Positions 52,405 through 60,689 are shown, numbered from the stretch's first letter. The stretch: 64,000 nucleotides of DNA from Halobacillus shinanisalinarum (GCF_022919835.1 NZ_CP095074.1:2690001-2754000); one strand, 5' to 3'. Made by a program: numbers and translations. Notes: generated by a model from the letters alone, not told the origin.

Positions 52405-53190
52405 ATGAAGGATCCGTTAGTGATTGCAGGGAAAGAACTTGAAAGTCGTTTGTTTACAGGAACAGGGAAGTTTGCAGACCATAGTGTAATGCGGGAGGCA
52501 ATTGAACAGTCTCATTCACAGGTTGTTACGGTTGCGATTAGGAGGGTGGATCTAGATGGTTCTGGCAAGCATATCGTTAATGATATCCCAGAGCAGGCAA
52601 CGTTAATGCCGAATACTTCAGGAGCAAGGACGGCAGAAGAAGCGGTACGGATTGCACGACTTGGAAAGGCTAGCGGAATGGGGAATTGGGTCAAGATCGA
52701 AGTCATTTCCGATCAAAAATACCTTCTTCCCGATAATGAGGAGACGATTAAAGCGACGAAAATCTTGGTAGAGGAAGGGTTTGTTGTCCTAGATTATATG
52801 AGTCCTGACTTAATGGCAGCGAAGCGTATGGAAGAGGCCGGGGCTGCAGCGATCATGCCGCTAGGGTCTCCGATTGGCTCGAACCGGGGTATCCGGATGA
52901 AGGAAATGATTCGGATTATGATTGATGAAATTGATGTCCCAATTGTTATAGATGCAGGGATTGGCAAACCTTCCGAGGCAACGGAAGCGATGGAAATGGG
53001 TGCGGATGCTGTTCTTGTAAATACAGCGATTGCAACTGCGGAGGACCCTGTGGCTATGGCGAAGGCTTTTGATATGGCGGTTAGAGCTGGAAGAATGGCT
53101 TACATTTCAGGGCTTGGGCAATCGTCTCTTCAGGCAAAAGCCTCCTCACCATTAACGGGATTTTTAACTTCAACAGGAGGTGGTCAATAA
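52405..53190 (+). CDS. thiG: Thiazole synthase ThiG
   Basis: This 261-residue TIM barrel condenses deoxyxylulose 5-phosphate, dehydroglycine and ThiS-thiocarboxylate into the thiazole of thiamine. The Schiff-base lysine is Lys97 in [31 protein letters not shown] and [12 protein letters not shown] are family motifs. It is the first gene behind the TPP riboswitch and overlaps the thiH start by one base, TAATG. GAGGAGG precedes the ATG. Confidence 0.96.
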   Translation: MKDPLVIAGKELESRLFTGTGKFADHSVMREAIEQSHSQVVTVAIRRVDLDGSGKHIVNDIPEQATLMPNTSGARTAEEAVRIARLGKASGMGNWVKIEVISDQKYLLPDNEETIKATKILVEEGFVVLDYMSPDLMAAKRMEEAGAAAIMPLGSPIGSNRGIRMKEMIRIMIDEIDVPIVIDAGIGKPSEATEAMEMGADAVLVNTAIATAEDPVAMAKAFDMAVRAGRMAYISGLGQSSLQAKASSPLTGFLTSTGGGQ

Positions 53191-54293
53191 TGAGTTTCTA
53201 TAACGTGTATGAAAAGCTGAAAGATCAACCGTTTAAGTCATTATTTGATGAGATAACAGCAAGTGATGTTGAGAACGTTTTACAAAAAGATGGACTTACT
53301 GAGGCGGATTATTTCACCCTCCTGTCACCTGCTGCAGAAGGTTACTTAGAAGAGATGGCTCAGAAGGCGCATCAACTCACTTTGCAGCACTTTGGCTATA
53401 CCATGCAGCTCTTTCTGCCACTCTATGTTTCCGATTACTGTGTAAACACATGCAAATACTGCAGTTTTAGTGTTGATAACGTTTTTCCTAGAAGGCGTTT
53501 AACGATGGAAGAAGTAGAGGAAGAGGCTCAGGCGATATATGCCATGGGAATTGAACAAATTATCATCCTATCGGGAGAATCTCGGGTTCATTCATCTGTT
53601 GATTACCTATCAAAAATCATGAAGATTCTTAGGAAATACTTCTCCTCGGTGGGGCTCGAAGTTCAGCCGATGGATCGCGAGGAGTATGAAGAATTGGTAG
53701 AGAGCGGAATTGATACGCTGACGGTTTTTCAGGAGACTTACGATCAAGAAATTTATCGTGACCTCCATACGAAAGGACCGAAACGTTTCTATAAGTATCG
53801 CCTGGATACCCCTGAGCGAGGCTGCCAGGCTGGGATGAGATCTGTCACAATCGGAGCTTTGCTTGGTCTTGATGATTGGCGCAAGGAAAGTTATATCACA
53901 GGTTTGCACGGGAGTTACCTTCAAGACAACTACTTGGATACGGAAATTGGCATTTCATTCCCAAGGGTCCAGCCTAATGCAGGGAGTTTTCAACCCGAAA
54001 TTCATGTAACGGATCAAAATATGGTTCAAGCTATGCTTGCCCTCAGGTTATTCCTTCCGCGGGCAGGGATTATATTGTCAACCCGTGAAACTCCTCAATT
54101 ACGTGATCAACTGATTCCGCTTGGAGTGACAAAAATGTCAGCTGCTTCCTCAACTGAAGTAGGCGGCTATACCCAACCGGAAAATACACAAAGCCAGTTT
54201 GAAATTTCCGATGAACGTTCCGTGGAGGAGGTTCGCCAATTGCTTCATGAAAAAGGTTATCAGCCAGTTATGAAAGATTGGCAGATTGTGTAA
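53190..54293 (+). CDS. thiH: 2-iminoacetate synthase ThiH (radical SAM tyrosine lyase)
   Basis: This 367-residue radical SAM enzyme has the CxxxCxxC cluster motif CVNTCKYC (Cys84, Cys88, Cys91). It cleaves tyrosine to give dehydroglycine for thiazole synthesis. LYVSDYC and SFPRVQPNAG are typical of ThiH. B. subtilis uses the oxygen-dependent glycine oxidase ThiO instead, so this organism has the oxygen-independent route. Its start overlaps the thiG stop (TAATG). No thiF or thiO is in the operon. Confidence 0.95.
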   Translation: MSFYNVYEKLKDQPFKSLFDEITASDVENVLQKDGLTEADYFTLLSPAAEGYLEEMAQKAHQLTLQHFGYTMQLFLPLYVSDYCVNTCKYCSFSVDNVFPRRRLTMEEVEEEAQAIYAMGIEQIIILSGESRVHSSVDYLSKIMKILRKYFSSVGLEVQPMDREEYEELVESGIDTLTVFQETYDQEIYRDLHTKGPKRFYKYRLDTPERGCQAGMRSVTIGALLGLDDWRKESYITGLHGSYLQDNYLDTEIGISFPRVQPNAGSFQPEIHVTDQNMVQAMLALRLFLPRAGIILSTRETPQLRDQLIPLGVTKMSAASSTEVGGYTQPENTQSQFEISDERSVEEVRQLLHEKGYQPVMKDWQIV

Positions 54294-54295
54294 AC

Positions 54296-54895
54296 ATGGA
54301 ATTTCATGTGGTCTCTAACGGTTATTGGCCAATCAAGCAGTTCTCCGACAAAATCGCTCCGCTTTATGGTGGGGAAGTGTTTTTCCATATAAGGGAAAAA
54401 CAGAAGACTGCAAAAGAAATTTCACTGGGAATCTTCGAGATGCGAGAGCGAGGAGTGGCACCTGAACGGATTGTGATAAATGACCGTGCAGATATAGCTC
54501 ATTGTTTTGGGTCTGGGGGTGTACAGCTCTCGAACCAAAGCTTAAGCGTAACCGATGTACGTCATTATTTCCCTTCTTTACGAGTTGGTAAGTCCGTGCA
54601 TTCCATTAACGAAGCTCAACAAGCGGAAAATGAAGGGGCGGATTACGTAATGTTCGGCCACATTTATTCGACATTCTCAAAACCGGGAAAGGAGCCACAG
54701 GGGTTGAAAGGGTTAGCTGACCTTACTGATTCGGTTACGCTGCCGGTTATTGCGATCGGAGGGATTAAGCCCGAGCATGCTTCAGAAATACGAAGAGCAG
54801 GTGCAACTGGGATCGCGGCTATCTCCGGTTTGTTAGATGCAGACGATGCCGTGAAGCGGTATCAGTCTTATAAGAAAGGGTGGTGTTCACGATGA
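54296..54895 (+). CDS. tenI: Thiazole tautomerase TenI
   Basis: The product (199 residues from this start) is a TIM barrel of the ThiE/TenI superfamily. Its sequence follows B. subtilis TenI: EVFFHIREKQKTAKEI, ADIAHCFGSGGVQLSNQS, VGKSVHSINEA, MFGHIYSTFSKPGKE and VIAIGGIKPEH. TenI aromatises the thiazole tautomer rather than coupling it to the pyrimidine. The ATG at 54296, two bases after the thiH stop, is preferred over a TTG at 54278 inside thiH; it has no ribosome site of its own and probably depends on coupling. The stop overlaps the thiS start. Confidence 0.85.
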   Translation: MEFHVVSNGYWPIKQFSDKIAPLYGGEVFFHIREKQKTAKEISLGIFEMRERGVAPERIVINDRADIAHCFGSGGVQLSNQSLSVTDVRHYFPSLRVGKSVHSINEAQQAENEGADYVMFGHIYSTFSKPGKEPQGLKGLADLTDSVTLPVIAIGGIKPEHASEIRRAGATGIAAISGLLDADDAVKRYQSYKKGWCSR

Positions 54896-55095
54896 CCATA
54901 CAGGTAAATGGAGACCCCTTAGATTGTCCTGAAAAAGTTGTGACGGTGACAGATCTCTTGGATTTTTACAAATTGGATGGGAAAATGGTTATCGTTGAGT
55001 ATAATCAAACGATTATTCAACGTGATCAGTACTCGGACATTCATTTACAAAAAGGGGATCAAATTGAATTGGTTCATTTTGTTGGAGGCGGTTAA
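54892..55095 (+). CDS. thiS: Sulfur-carrier protein ThiS
   Basis: This 67-residue ubiquitin-like protein begins MTIQVNGDPLDC and ends HFVGGG, the Gly-Gly end that is adenylated and converted to a thiocarboxylate to donate sulfur to ThiG. The start at 54892 overlaps the tenI stop (ATGA) and follows AAAGGGTGGTG; the frame from 54880 is less likely. ThiF, which activates ThiS, is not in this operon and must be elsewhere. Confidence 0.93.
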   Translation: MTIQVNGDPLDCPEKVVTVTDLLDFYKLDGKMVIVEYNQTIIQRDQYSDIHLQKGDQIELVHFVGGG

Positions 55096-55119
55096 GTTCA
55101 CTTGACTGTACACTCCATT

Positions 55120-55156
55120 AAAAAAAAGGGAGATTTACTTGTGAGAATCTCCCCTT
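55120..55156 (-). terminator. Terminator for the minus-strand gene downstream of thiS
   Basis: GGGAGATT (55128-55135) and AATCTCCC (55146-55153) form the stem. Eight A bases at 55120-55127 are the T-run on the minus strand. Confidence 0.75.
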
Positions 55157-55254
55157 ACTCTTTATCTGGTTAGATTTCACCATAATACACCATCTAATAC
55201 ATTATTGTTGAACAGGTTTGTATCAATGTTACATGTTTGTGCTTCTATTCCATA

Positions 55255-55798
55255 CTAACCGGCTATTAACCCATCCTCTGGGGCAGCTGGCTGGTAATTT
55301 GGAGCATTTGCCTCTGTGGTGATTCCCACTTTTAGCACAGCTGTCCAGATGTACGTGTTCTCTTTGATTCCAGCATTATTTTCAGAGGCTTGCTGGAAAG
55401 ATTGATATAGTGCTGTATCAGAATCAAAAGAACCGTAAATACCTGGATTGTATTCAGATTCACTCATAACCTGATACCAGCCTCTAATATACTCAGAGTT
55501 AACTGGATAACTTGTTCTATATCGGAAAAAAGGGCAACACATTATTCTCTATTTGGTTGTTATTACTGTCATTTAGATGATTATCAATTGAATTGCTCAC
55601 ATCTGCCTGATCACCATTTCCATTATTTTGCACATTATTGCTTGTATCCCTATCAGAGCTTTGATTTTCATTTTCTGTTGGACCCCCATGCTGCCCATTT
55701 AATCCCATATTCGAACCGACAAGGAAGCATATAGATATAGAAAAAATAACAGCCACGATTGCTGTGATCATTAATGGAAACAGTCTTTTATTGTCCAT
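55255..55798 (-). pseudogene. Membrane-anchored protein with an Asn/Ser/Asp-rich linker, frameshifted
   Basis: From an ATG at 55798 the frame encodes a membrane anchor (MDNKRLFPLMITAIVAVIFS), a very Asn/Ser/Asp-rich linker of about 60 residues, then LPFFPI-stop. A second frame (55255-55542) continues with RYRTSYPVNSEYIRGWYQVM and about 70 more residues. The frames meet at a six-T run; removing one base there joins them. The downstream part vaguely resembles DUF1906/Rv2525c-like hydrolase segments, but I cannot confirm this. The ribosome site is weak and a terminator lies just upstream. Confidence 0.5.
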
Positions 55799-55804
55799 TC
55801 CATT

Positions 55805-55848
55805 TTGATAAAAAAACGCCAAATGCATCCTTGAATGCTTTTGGCGTT
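55805..55848 (-). terminator. Minus-strand terminator immediately upstream of the Asn-rich gene
   Basis: AACGCCAAA pairs with TTTGGCGTT around GCATCCTTGAATGC, with seven T on the minus strand. It ends 7-14 bases before the gene start, an unusual position that could reduce its expression or act as an attenuator. Confidence 0.65.
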
Positions 55849-55936
55849 TATTGGGTATGGATTTGGTTCGTATGAATAAAAGAAGACAAAATTCAAAAGC
55901 TAATAAAAATCTGCCAACTGGGAAGGAGTCAAAGTT

Positions 55937-56086
55937 ATGGAGAATAAAGACAAGAAAGTAGACAACCAATTTAAAGAAAATAAGAACCACGGAGAACACC
56001 GAAATGGCCGACTTAGCCAATTCAAAAACCACAATGACAAACATGAAGAAGAACCAAACGAGTACCTTAACAGAGAGCAAGATTAA
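55937..56086 (+). CDS. Small charged hydrophilic protein (49 aa), unknown
   Basis: A GGAAGGAG ribosome site, spacing eight bases, precedes the ATG. The 49-residue product is highly charged and rich in Asn, Lys, Glu and His (MENKDKKVDNQFKENKNHGE, ending NEYLNREQD) with no hydrophobic stretch. Composition recalls small acid-soluble or stress proteins of Bacillaceae, but no family is recognised. It overlaps a longer shadow frame on the other strand, which has no support of its own. Confidence 0.55.
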   Translation: MENKDKKVDNQFKENKNHGEHRNGRLSQFKNHNDKHEEEPNEYLNREQD

Positions 56087-56117
56087 CCTGACGTATAATG
56101 TGTACAAATGAAAAGGT

Positions 56118-56153
56118 AAACTAGACCTCAACTTTATGTTTGAGGTCTAGTTT
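56118..56153. terminator. Bidirectional terminator after the small charged ORF and the CDP-alcohol transferase
   Basis: AAACTAGACCTCAA (56118-56131) and TTGAGGTCTAGTTT (56140-56153) form a 14-bp perfect stem; the transferase stop codon lies inside the second arm. Confidence 0.85.
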
Positions 56154-56728
56154 AAGATTTTCTTCGCTTCAAGAAAACGTTGTACGCCGGTAAACAGCTC
56201 AACAGCGAAGAAAACCAGTGTCGACCAATATAAGATGCTTGGAAATAACAGCATAATACTGAACAAGATAAATCCTTCCGACCGTTCCGCGAGCCCTGCT
56301 TGGTAGTAAAATGATTTAACCCCGGATTTTTCAGACACGTTTCCAACCACTAAGAAAACGGTCATCGATATTACGATGGATACACTAAGGAGCAATAGAG
56401 GCCACATCACCTCAGGATGGACGTAGGCAAGGGCAACAATCATAGACACTTCTACGACACGGTCAAATGTAATGTCCATGACTGTGCCAAATGGAGAGGT
56501 TTTCGTATGTCTTGCCATGGTGCCATCTACGGCATCCAAAAACCCCGAAAGCCATAGGAAAATAATTGCAATAATCGGTAAACCCAGTACATAAAGAATG
56601 CTTGTGGAGATTCCTACTAAAAAAGCAAGGATAGTTACTTGATTAGCTGTTCGCCCCTTTTTTAACAACCAGAAAGCCGTTGTATCTATGGAATGCTGTA
56701 CAAATTTCCGCGCATGTGTGTCTAACAT
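56147..56728 (-). CDS. CDP-alcohol phosphatidyltransferase family protein
   Basis: The 193-residue membrane protein has about six helices and the invariant catalytic motif D-G-x2-A-R-x7-G-x3-D-x3-D within DAVDGTMARHTKTSPFGTV and the following MDITFDR. It transfers a phospho-alcohol from a CDP donor to an acceptor in phospholipid synthesis; acceptor identity (glycerol phosphate, serine, inositol or cardiolipin-type) cannot be read. It lies downstream of the amino-acid symporter on the same strand, separated by a terminator and the long palindrome. Confidence 0.9.
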   Translation of the reverse strand: MLDTHARKFVQHSIDTTAFWLLKKGRTANQVTILAFLVGISTSILYVLGLPIIAIIFLWLSGFLDAVDGTMARHTKTSPFGTVMDITFDRVVEVSMIVALAYVHPEVMWPLLLLSVSIVISMTVFLVVGNVSEKSGVKSFYYQAGLAERSEGFILFSIMLLFPSILYWSTLVFFAVELFTGVQRFLEAKKILN

Positions 56729-56799
56729 AAATTCACCTCAAACCTTCTTAGAAATGAAGCCGTCACTCTATTATATCAAGGAAGCCCATGGCATGGGAA

Positions 56800-56850
56800 A
56801 CCCTTCCACCTCAGGTCATCCATATTATGGATGATCTGAGGTGGAAGGGT
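56800..56850. repeat. Long palindrome, copy 1 (51 bp)
   Basis: The two 25-base arms (56800-56824 and 56826-56850) pair with a single G-T wobble around one central base. The core shared with copy 2 is CCACCTCAGGTCATCCATA and its reverse complement. A separate small palindrome, CCCATG-G-CATGGG, lies at 56785-56797. It sits between the symporter terminator and the CDP-alcohol transferase gene. Confidence 0.85.
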
Positions 56851-56867
56851 ATGGATAATCATATAAA

Positions 56868-56902
56868 GAAAAAGCTGCTTCCTCAGGGGGAGCAGCTTTT
56901 TC
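56868..56902 (-). terminator. Terminator of the amino-acid symporter gene
   Basis: GAAAAAGCTGCT and AGCAGCTTTTTC form a 12-bp stem; on the minus strand it ends in CTTTTTC and T-rich sequence. It lies just past the symporter stop at 56907. Confidence 0.85.
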
Positions 56903-56906
56903 TTCT

Positions 56907-58316
56907 TTATTCATCCTCTTCTACGAATAGCTGTACTTTTTTCTCTTTTGTCTTTTTCTTTAATACTCGGTTGACATAGTCATCGTTAATAGCTGCAATT
57001 TCTTTGTGCAGGAAGAGCATCGGGATAATGTTTGCTATGACTGCAAGTGCAAGGAGAAGATCGAGGAATTGCCAGATAAACTGAAGTCCTCCAAGGGCTC
57101 CTATAAAAGCAGCTACAATATAAATGACCCTCATAACTTTTGCACCCTTCAAGCCATATAGGTATTCTGCTTGTTTTTCCCCGTAAAAAACTAGAACACC
57201 AACTGTTGTAATAATGAAGAACAACAGGAAGATGGCCACAAAAATTCCGCCAAATGTGTCACCTAACACAGTTCCAAAAGCGACGTTAATCATATTGGAG
57301 GAGTTTGCTGCACTAACCTCTTTCCAGGCACCTGTTGATAAGACGACAAGCCCTGATACTGTACAAATTACAATCGTATCAACGAATACACTGAATATTC
57401 CCCACATTCCCTGTTTAGAAGGATGATCAGTTTGTGCTGCAGAGTGGGCGATGGGTGCTGTACCAACTCCAGCCTCATTAGAGTAAAGCCCGCGAGCCAC
57501 ACCAAAGCGTATGGCTTGGGCTATTCCGGCACCGGCAAAGCCTCCGGCAGCAGATATGGGAGTGAAGGCATGTGTAAAGATTAATGCGAAAACACCTGGA
57601 ATCTCCTCAATATTAGCAAAAATAACAAGTAGTCCTACACCCACATAAATAAGTACCATAAAGGGTACGATTTTATCCGTTACTCTAGCAATCCGTCTGA
57701 TCCCGCCAAACACAACGATTGCAATCATGGCACATACGATGACCCCTGTTAAATAAACAGGCCAGCCAAAGGCTCCTTCCGTTTGTGTAGCGATCGAATT
57801 AGATTGAACCATGACACTTGGGACCAGTTCAATCATGAGTAAAAAGGCAAAAGCTGAAGCAACCCATTTCCATCCTAGAGCCTTTTTTATGTAATACTGT
57901 GGTCCTCCGACCCAAACATTTTCTTTGTTTTTTTCTCGGTACTTCATTCCAAGTATGATCTCTGAATATTTTGTTGCCATCCCAATCAAAGCGACGAGCC
58001 ACATCCAAAATAGGGCACCAGGTCCACCTAACGCAATGGCTAGAGGCACACCGACAATGTTTGTTGCACCTGCAGTTGAAGCTAGGGCTGAAGTAAAAGC
58101 CTGAAAAGGAGAAATAGTGCCGGGATGCTTGTTTTTCTTGAAGATTTGTCCGACTGTTTGGTGTAGTACGTGACCAAAGAAACGGAACTGGAAGAACCTC
58201 AATCGAATCGTGAGGAAAAGCCCCCCGAGAATAAGAAGAATGGATAATAGATAAGTCCATAAGAATCCTGATGCACTTGCTACTGCTGTCTCAATAAAAC
58301 TCCAAATTTCACCCAA
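56907..58316 (-). CDS. Sodium:alanine/glycine symporter (AGCS family, AlsT-like)
   Basis: The 469-residue protein has about ten to eleven membrane helices. AGCS motifs are present: GTISPFQAFTSALASTAGA, TNIVGVPLAIALGGPGALFW near 90-110 and FGVARGLYSNEAGVGTAPIA near 260-280. It imports alanine, glycine or glutamine with sodium. It matches B. subtilis AlsT/GlnT/YrbD in length. A terminator follows. It is bracketed by two copies of a long palindrome (56800-56850 and 58421-58469), the second in its own promoter region. Confidence 0.92.
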   Translation of the reverse strand: MGEIWSFIETAVASASGFLWTYLLSILLILGGLFLTIRLRFFQFRFFGHVLHQTVGQIFKKNKHPGTISPFQAFTSALASTAGATNIVGVPLAIALGGPGALFWMWLVALIGMATKYSEIILGMKYREKNKENVWVGGPQYYIKKALGWKWVASAFAFLLMIELVPSVMVQSNSIATQTEGAFGWPVYLTGVIVCAMIAIVVFGGIRRIARVTDKIVPFMVLIYVGVGLLVIFANIEEIPGVFALIFTHAFTPISAAGGFAGAGIAQAIRFGVARGLYSNEAGVGTAPIAHSAAQTDHPSKQGMWGIFSVFVDTIVICTVSGLVVLSTGAWKEVSAANSSNMINVAFGTVLGDTFGGIFVAIFLLFFIITTVGVLVFYGEKQAEYLYGLKGAKVMRVIYIVAAFIGALGGLQFIWQFLDLLLALAVIANIIPMLFLHKEIAAINDDYVNRVLKKKTKEKKVQLFVEEDE

Positions 58317-58420
58317 AAAGATGGCTCCTCTCTAAAAATGGTATAACCTCATATTCCCGATTCTACATAAATTAAACTAACTTTGCCAATTTTCTGTCGT
58401 AATAGGAAGATAGCACCACC

Positions 58421-58469
58421 TAATACCACCTCAGGTCATCCATAATATGGATGACCTGAGGTGGTATTA
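58421..58469. repeat. Long palindrome, copy 2 (49 bp)
   Basis: Perfect 24-base arms (58421-58444 and 58446-58469) around a single A. The inner 19 bases of each arm match copy 1 (CCACCTCAGGTCATCCATA); the outer bases differ (TAATA instead of ACCCTT). It lies in the divergent region between the symporter (start 58316) and the flavin reductase (start 58513). Confidence 0.88.
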
Positions 58470-58512
58470 TTTGGATGTGATATGATTAGGGGTATTAGGG
58501 GGATTGTGTATT

Positions 58513-59115
58513 ATGATTATTCAAAGAGATAAGTTTCATGAACATAATATGAGCAAGCTTATTAAGGGAGCGGTTGTGCCAAGGCCTATTGCTTGGGTTT
58601 CAAGCCTTTCTAGTCGGGGATTTCGCAATCTGGCGCCTTTTAGTTTTTTCACTGTCGCTTCAATGAATCCTATTACCTTATGTTTTTCAGTAGGATCAGA
58701 AGGTCGTGCGAAGGATACCTTAACGAACGTTAGAGAGACGGGGCAATTCGTCGTCAATATCGCTTCCGAAGCTCTTGCTAATCAAATGTATGAAAGCAGT
58801 AAAACATTTGAAGCAGACGAAGATGAGTTTAAAATCGCTGGCTTAAAGGCAGTGAACAGCACGGACGTTCAGCCGCCAAGAGTTAAGGAAGCACCAGTAA
58901 GCATGGAGTGTGAGCTTGATCAGATTATCGAGATTGGAACGAATCATCTTATTCTGGGAAAAGTGGTTTGCTACCATATTCAAGAAGATGTCTATATGGA
59001 AACAGATAAGGTTGACCCTCACAAGCTGGCTCCTGTTGGACGTATGGCCGGCGATTACACATTTGTAAAAGAGTTTTATCGTTTGCCGACTGACAAGCTG
59101 CCAAAATCAAGATAA
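58513..59115 (+). CDS. Flavin reductase-like domain protein (DIM6/NTAB family)
   Basis: The 200-residue FMN-binding split-barrel protein has VVPRPIAWVSSLSSRGFRNL, APFSFFTVASMNPITLCFSV and RETGQFVVNI, the pattern of the HpaC-like/DIM6 group. It reduces FMN with NAD(P)H or binds it as a cofactor; a partner monooxygenase is not nearby. The ATG at 58513 lies nine bases after AGGGGGA; an upstream TTG at 58504 is too close. The palindrome copy lies upstream and a terminator follows. Confidence 0.87.
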   Translation: MIIQRDKFHEHNMSKLIKGAVVPRPIAWVSSLSSRGFRNLAPFSFFTVASMNPITLCFSVGSEGRAKDTLTNVRETGQFVVNIASEALANQMYESSKTFEADEDEFKIAGLKAVNSTDVQPPRVKEAPVSMECELDQIIEIGTNHLILGKVVCYHIQEDVYMETDKVDPHKLAPVGRMAGDYTFVKEFYRLPTDKLPKSR

Positions 59116-59120
59116 ATGTG

Positions 59121-59155
59121 AAGCACCTGAATCCTCTAAAAGATCAGGTGCTTTT
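59121..59155 (+). terminator. Terminator after the flavin reductase gene
   Basis: AAGCACCTGA pairs perfectly with TCAGGTGCTT, followed by TTGCATG. Confidence 0.85.
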
Positions 59156-59175
59156 GCATGTATTCAGGCCCACGT

Positions 59176-59280
59176 AGAAAAGGATTCTACCCAAGCTTGT
59201 GATGATTCTGACAAAAGCCAGAAGGATTCTGCCTAAATGCAAAAAGATTCTCCCCAAAAACAAAAGGATTCTACCCAAAC
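59176..59280. repeat. Five degenerate ~21-bp tandem repeats built on AAAAGGATTCTACCCAA
   Basis: GATTCT occurs at 59183, 59204, 59225, 59246 and 59268, spacing 21, 21, 21 and 22. Around it the phrase AAAAGGATTCTACCCAA recurs with substitutions. It lies between the flavin reductase terminator and the GntR operon promoter. Confidence 0.7.
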
Positions 59281-59364
59281 ACGAATAACCCCTTCATGAT
59301 GATGCCTCCTATCACTTTATTAAAAAAGTACTTCTCAAACTCTAGACAATTCTATATACTAATA

Positions 59365-59396
59365 CTGTACTACCAATACTAATACGGTTAATACAG
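59365..59396. promoter_or_regulatory. Candidate operator of the GntR regulator
   Basis: A 32-base imperfect dyad has outer arms CTGTA and TACAG and further pairing inside (TA, C and TA in mirror positions). AATAC recurs four times in it. It lies just before the GntR start, where YtrA-type repressors bind. Confidence 0.5.
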
Positions 59397-59419
59397 CTGT
59401 GTCCCTTGGAGGTGTATTT

Positions 59420-59797
59420 ATGTTTGAGTTAGATTTAAGAAGCCGCATGCCCATCTATGAACAGCTTGTTGAGAAGCTCAAACATCTGATTATTAACGAT
59501 GTCTTACAGCAGGATGAGAAACTTCCGTCTGTACGTGAGCTAGCCCAGCAATTGACGATCAATCCGAATACCATTCAGAAGGCTTATCGTGAACTCGAAG
59601 CACAGGGATACATCTATTCTGTGAAAGGGAAGGGGAGTTTTGTTAACCCTACTTTTCAATCTGAGGATAAAGAAAAGGTGGCTGAAGTGCGATTGGAATT
59701 AAGAAAACTTATTGCGGAAGCCATGTACATTGGGATGACCGCACAAGAAATAGTTGAATTAATTGATGAAGTGAAAGGGGGATCTCAGCATGATTGA
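59420..59797 (+). CDS. GntR-family transcriptional regulator, YtrA subfamily
   Basis: The 125-residue protein has a GntR winged helix (FELDLRSRMPIYEQLVEKL, then LPSVRELAQQLTINPNTIQK) and only a short helical C-terminus, which defines the YtrA subfamily. These regulators control adjacent ABC transporters, often in response to cell-wall antibiotics. The start at 59420 follows TGGAGGTG; an upstream GTG at 59399 is inferior. Its stop overlaps the start of the ATPase gene by eight bases. Autorepression through the dyad at 59365-59396 is likely. Confidence 0.9.
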   Translation: MFELDLRSRMPIYEQLVEKLKHLIINDVLQQDEKLPSVRELAQQLTINPNTIQKAYRELEAQGYIYSVKGKGSFVNPTFQSEDKEKVAEVRLELRKLIAEAMYIGMTAQEIVELIDEVKGGSQHD

Positions 59798-60689
59798 AGT
59801 AAAAAATATTATCAAATCTTTTGAAAAAGAAATGGTCGTAAATGATGTGAGCTTTCATGTGGAAAAGGGGTCGATTTACGGGCTGTTAGGATCAAATGGC
59901 GCAGGAAAAACGACAATTATGCGCTTGATCAGCGGCATTTTAAAGCAGGGAGCGGGATCGATTCATGTTTTTGGGGAAGAGATTTTTGAGAATGTATCTG
60001 TCAAAAACAGACTCGTCTTTATCCCGGATTCCCCTTATTTCTTTCCGCAATACACTGTAAAACAGCTTTCAAGGTACTACCGGGAAATGTACTCAAATTG
60101 GAATGAGGAACGTTATCAAAAGCTAAAGACTGTGTTTAATTTGGATGAAAATAAAAGATTGCACCAGTTTTCCAAAGGGATGCAAAGACAGGCGACATTT
60201 TGGTTGTCGTTATCAACTATGCCTGACGTATTAATCTTGGATGAACCGTTTGATGGACTGGACGCTGTAATGAGAAGAAAGATTAAGAGTTTAATCATAC
60301 AAGACGTGGCTGAGCGCGAAATGACGGTGCTTATTTCTTCCCACAATCTGCGTGAAGTGGAGGATATTTGTGACCATATTGGGATCCTACATAATGGCGA
60401 AGTATTACTTGAGAGGGAATTGGATGATTTGAAAACAGATATACACAAAATCCAAGTGGCCTTTCGAAATAACGATTTAGGTCCGCTTCAGCGGAGACTG
60501 GATATTTTATATCAAGAAAAGCGGGGGAGCGTCCATCTCCTCATAGTTAGAGGACAAGAAGATGCGATCAATGAAACGGTTGAAAGGTTTTCCCCTGTTT
60601 TGTACGATCGTCTGCCTTTAACACTAGAAGAAATATTTATTTATGAAATGGGAGGTGCAGGATATGCCATCGAAAACATCATCGTTTAA
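59790..60689 (+). CDS. ABC transporter ATPase (YtrB-like)
   Basis: The 299-residue ATPase has Walker A GSNGAGKTT, an unusual signature FSKGMQRQATFW, Walker B VLILDEPFDGLD and H-loop SSHNLREVED, then a C-terminal extension of about 80 residues. It pairs with the large permease that overlaps it by 26 bases. In YtrA-type operons such transporters are linked to cell-wall stress, so export or sensing of wall-active compounds is likely, but the substrate is unknown. Confidence 0.92.
   Translation: MIEVKNIIKSFEKEMVVNDVSFHVEKGSIYGLLGSNGAGKTTIMRLISGILKQGAGSIHVFGEEIFENVSVKNRLVFIPDSPYFFPQYTVKQLSRYYREMYSNWNEERYQKLKTVFNLDENKRLHQFSKGMQRQATFWLSLSTMPDVLILDEPFDGLDAVMRRKIKSLIIQDVAEREMTVLISSHNLREVEDICDHIGILHNGEVLLERELDDLKTDIHKIQVAFRNNDLGPLQRRLDILYQEKRGSVHLLIVRGQEDAINETVERFSPVLYDRLPLTLEEIFIYEMGGAGYAIENIIV

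Noticed and set aside
55799..56131. Upstream extension of the Asn-rich gene on the minus strand
   Set aside because: It would pass through a terminator hairpin and is antisense to a better small ORF; the ATG at 55798 fits the membrane anchor.
59176..59280. CRISPR array
   Set aside because: Units of 21 bp are contiguous and degenerate with no unique spacers, and no cas genes are present.
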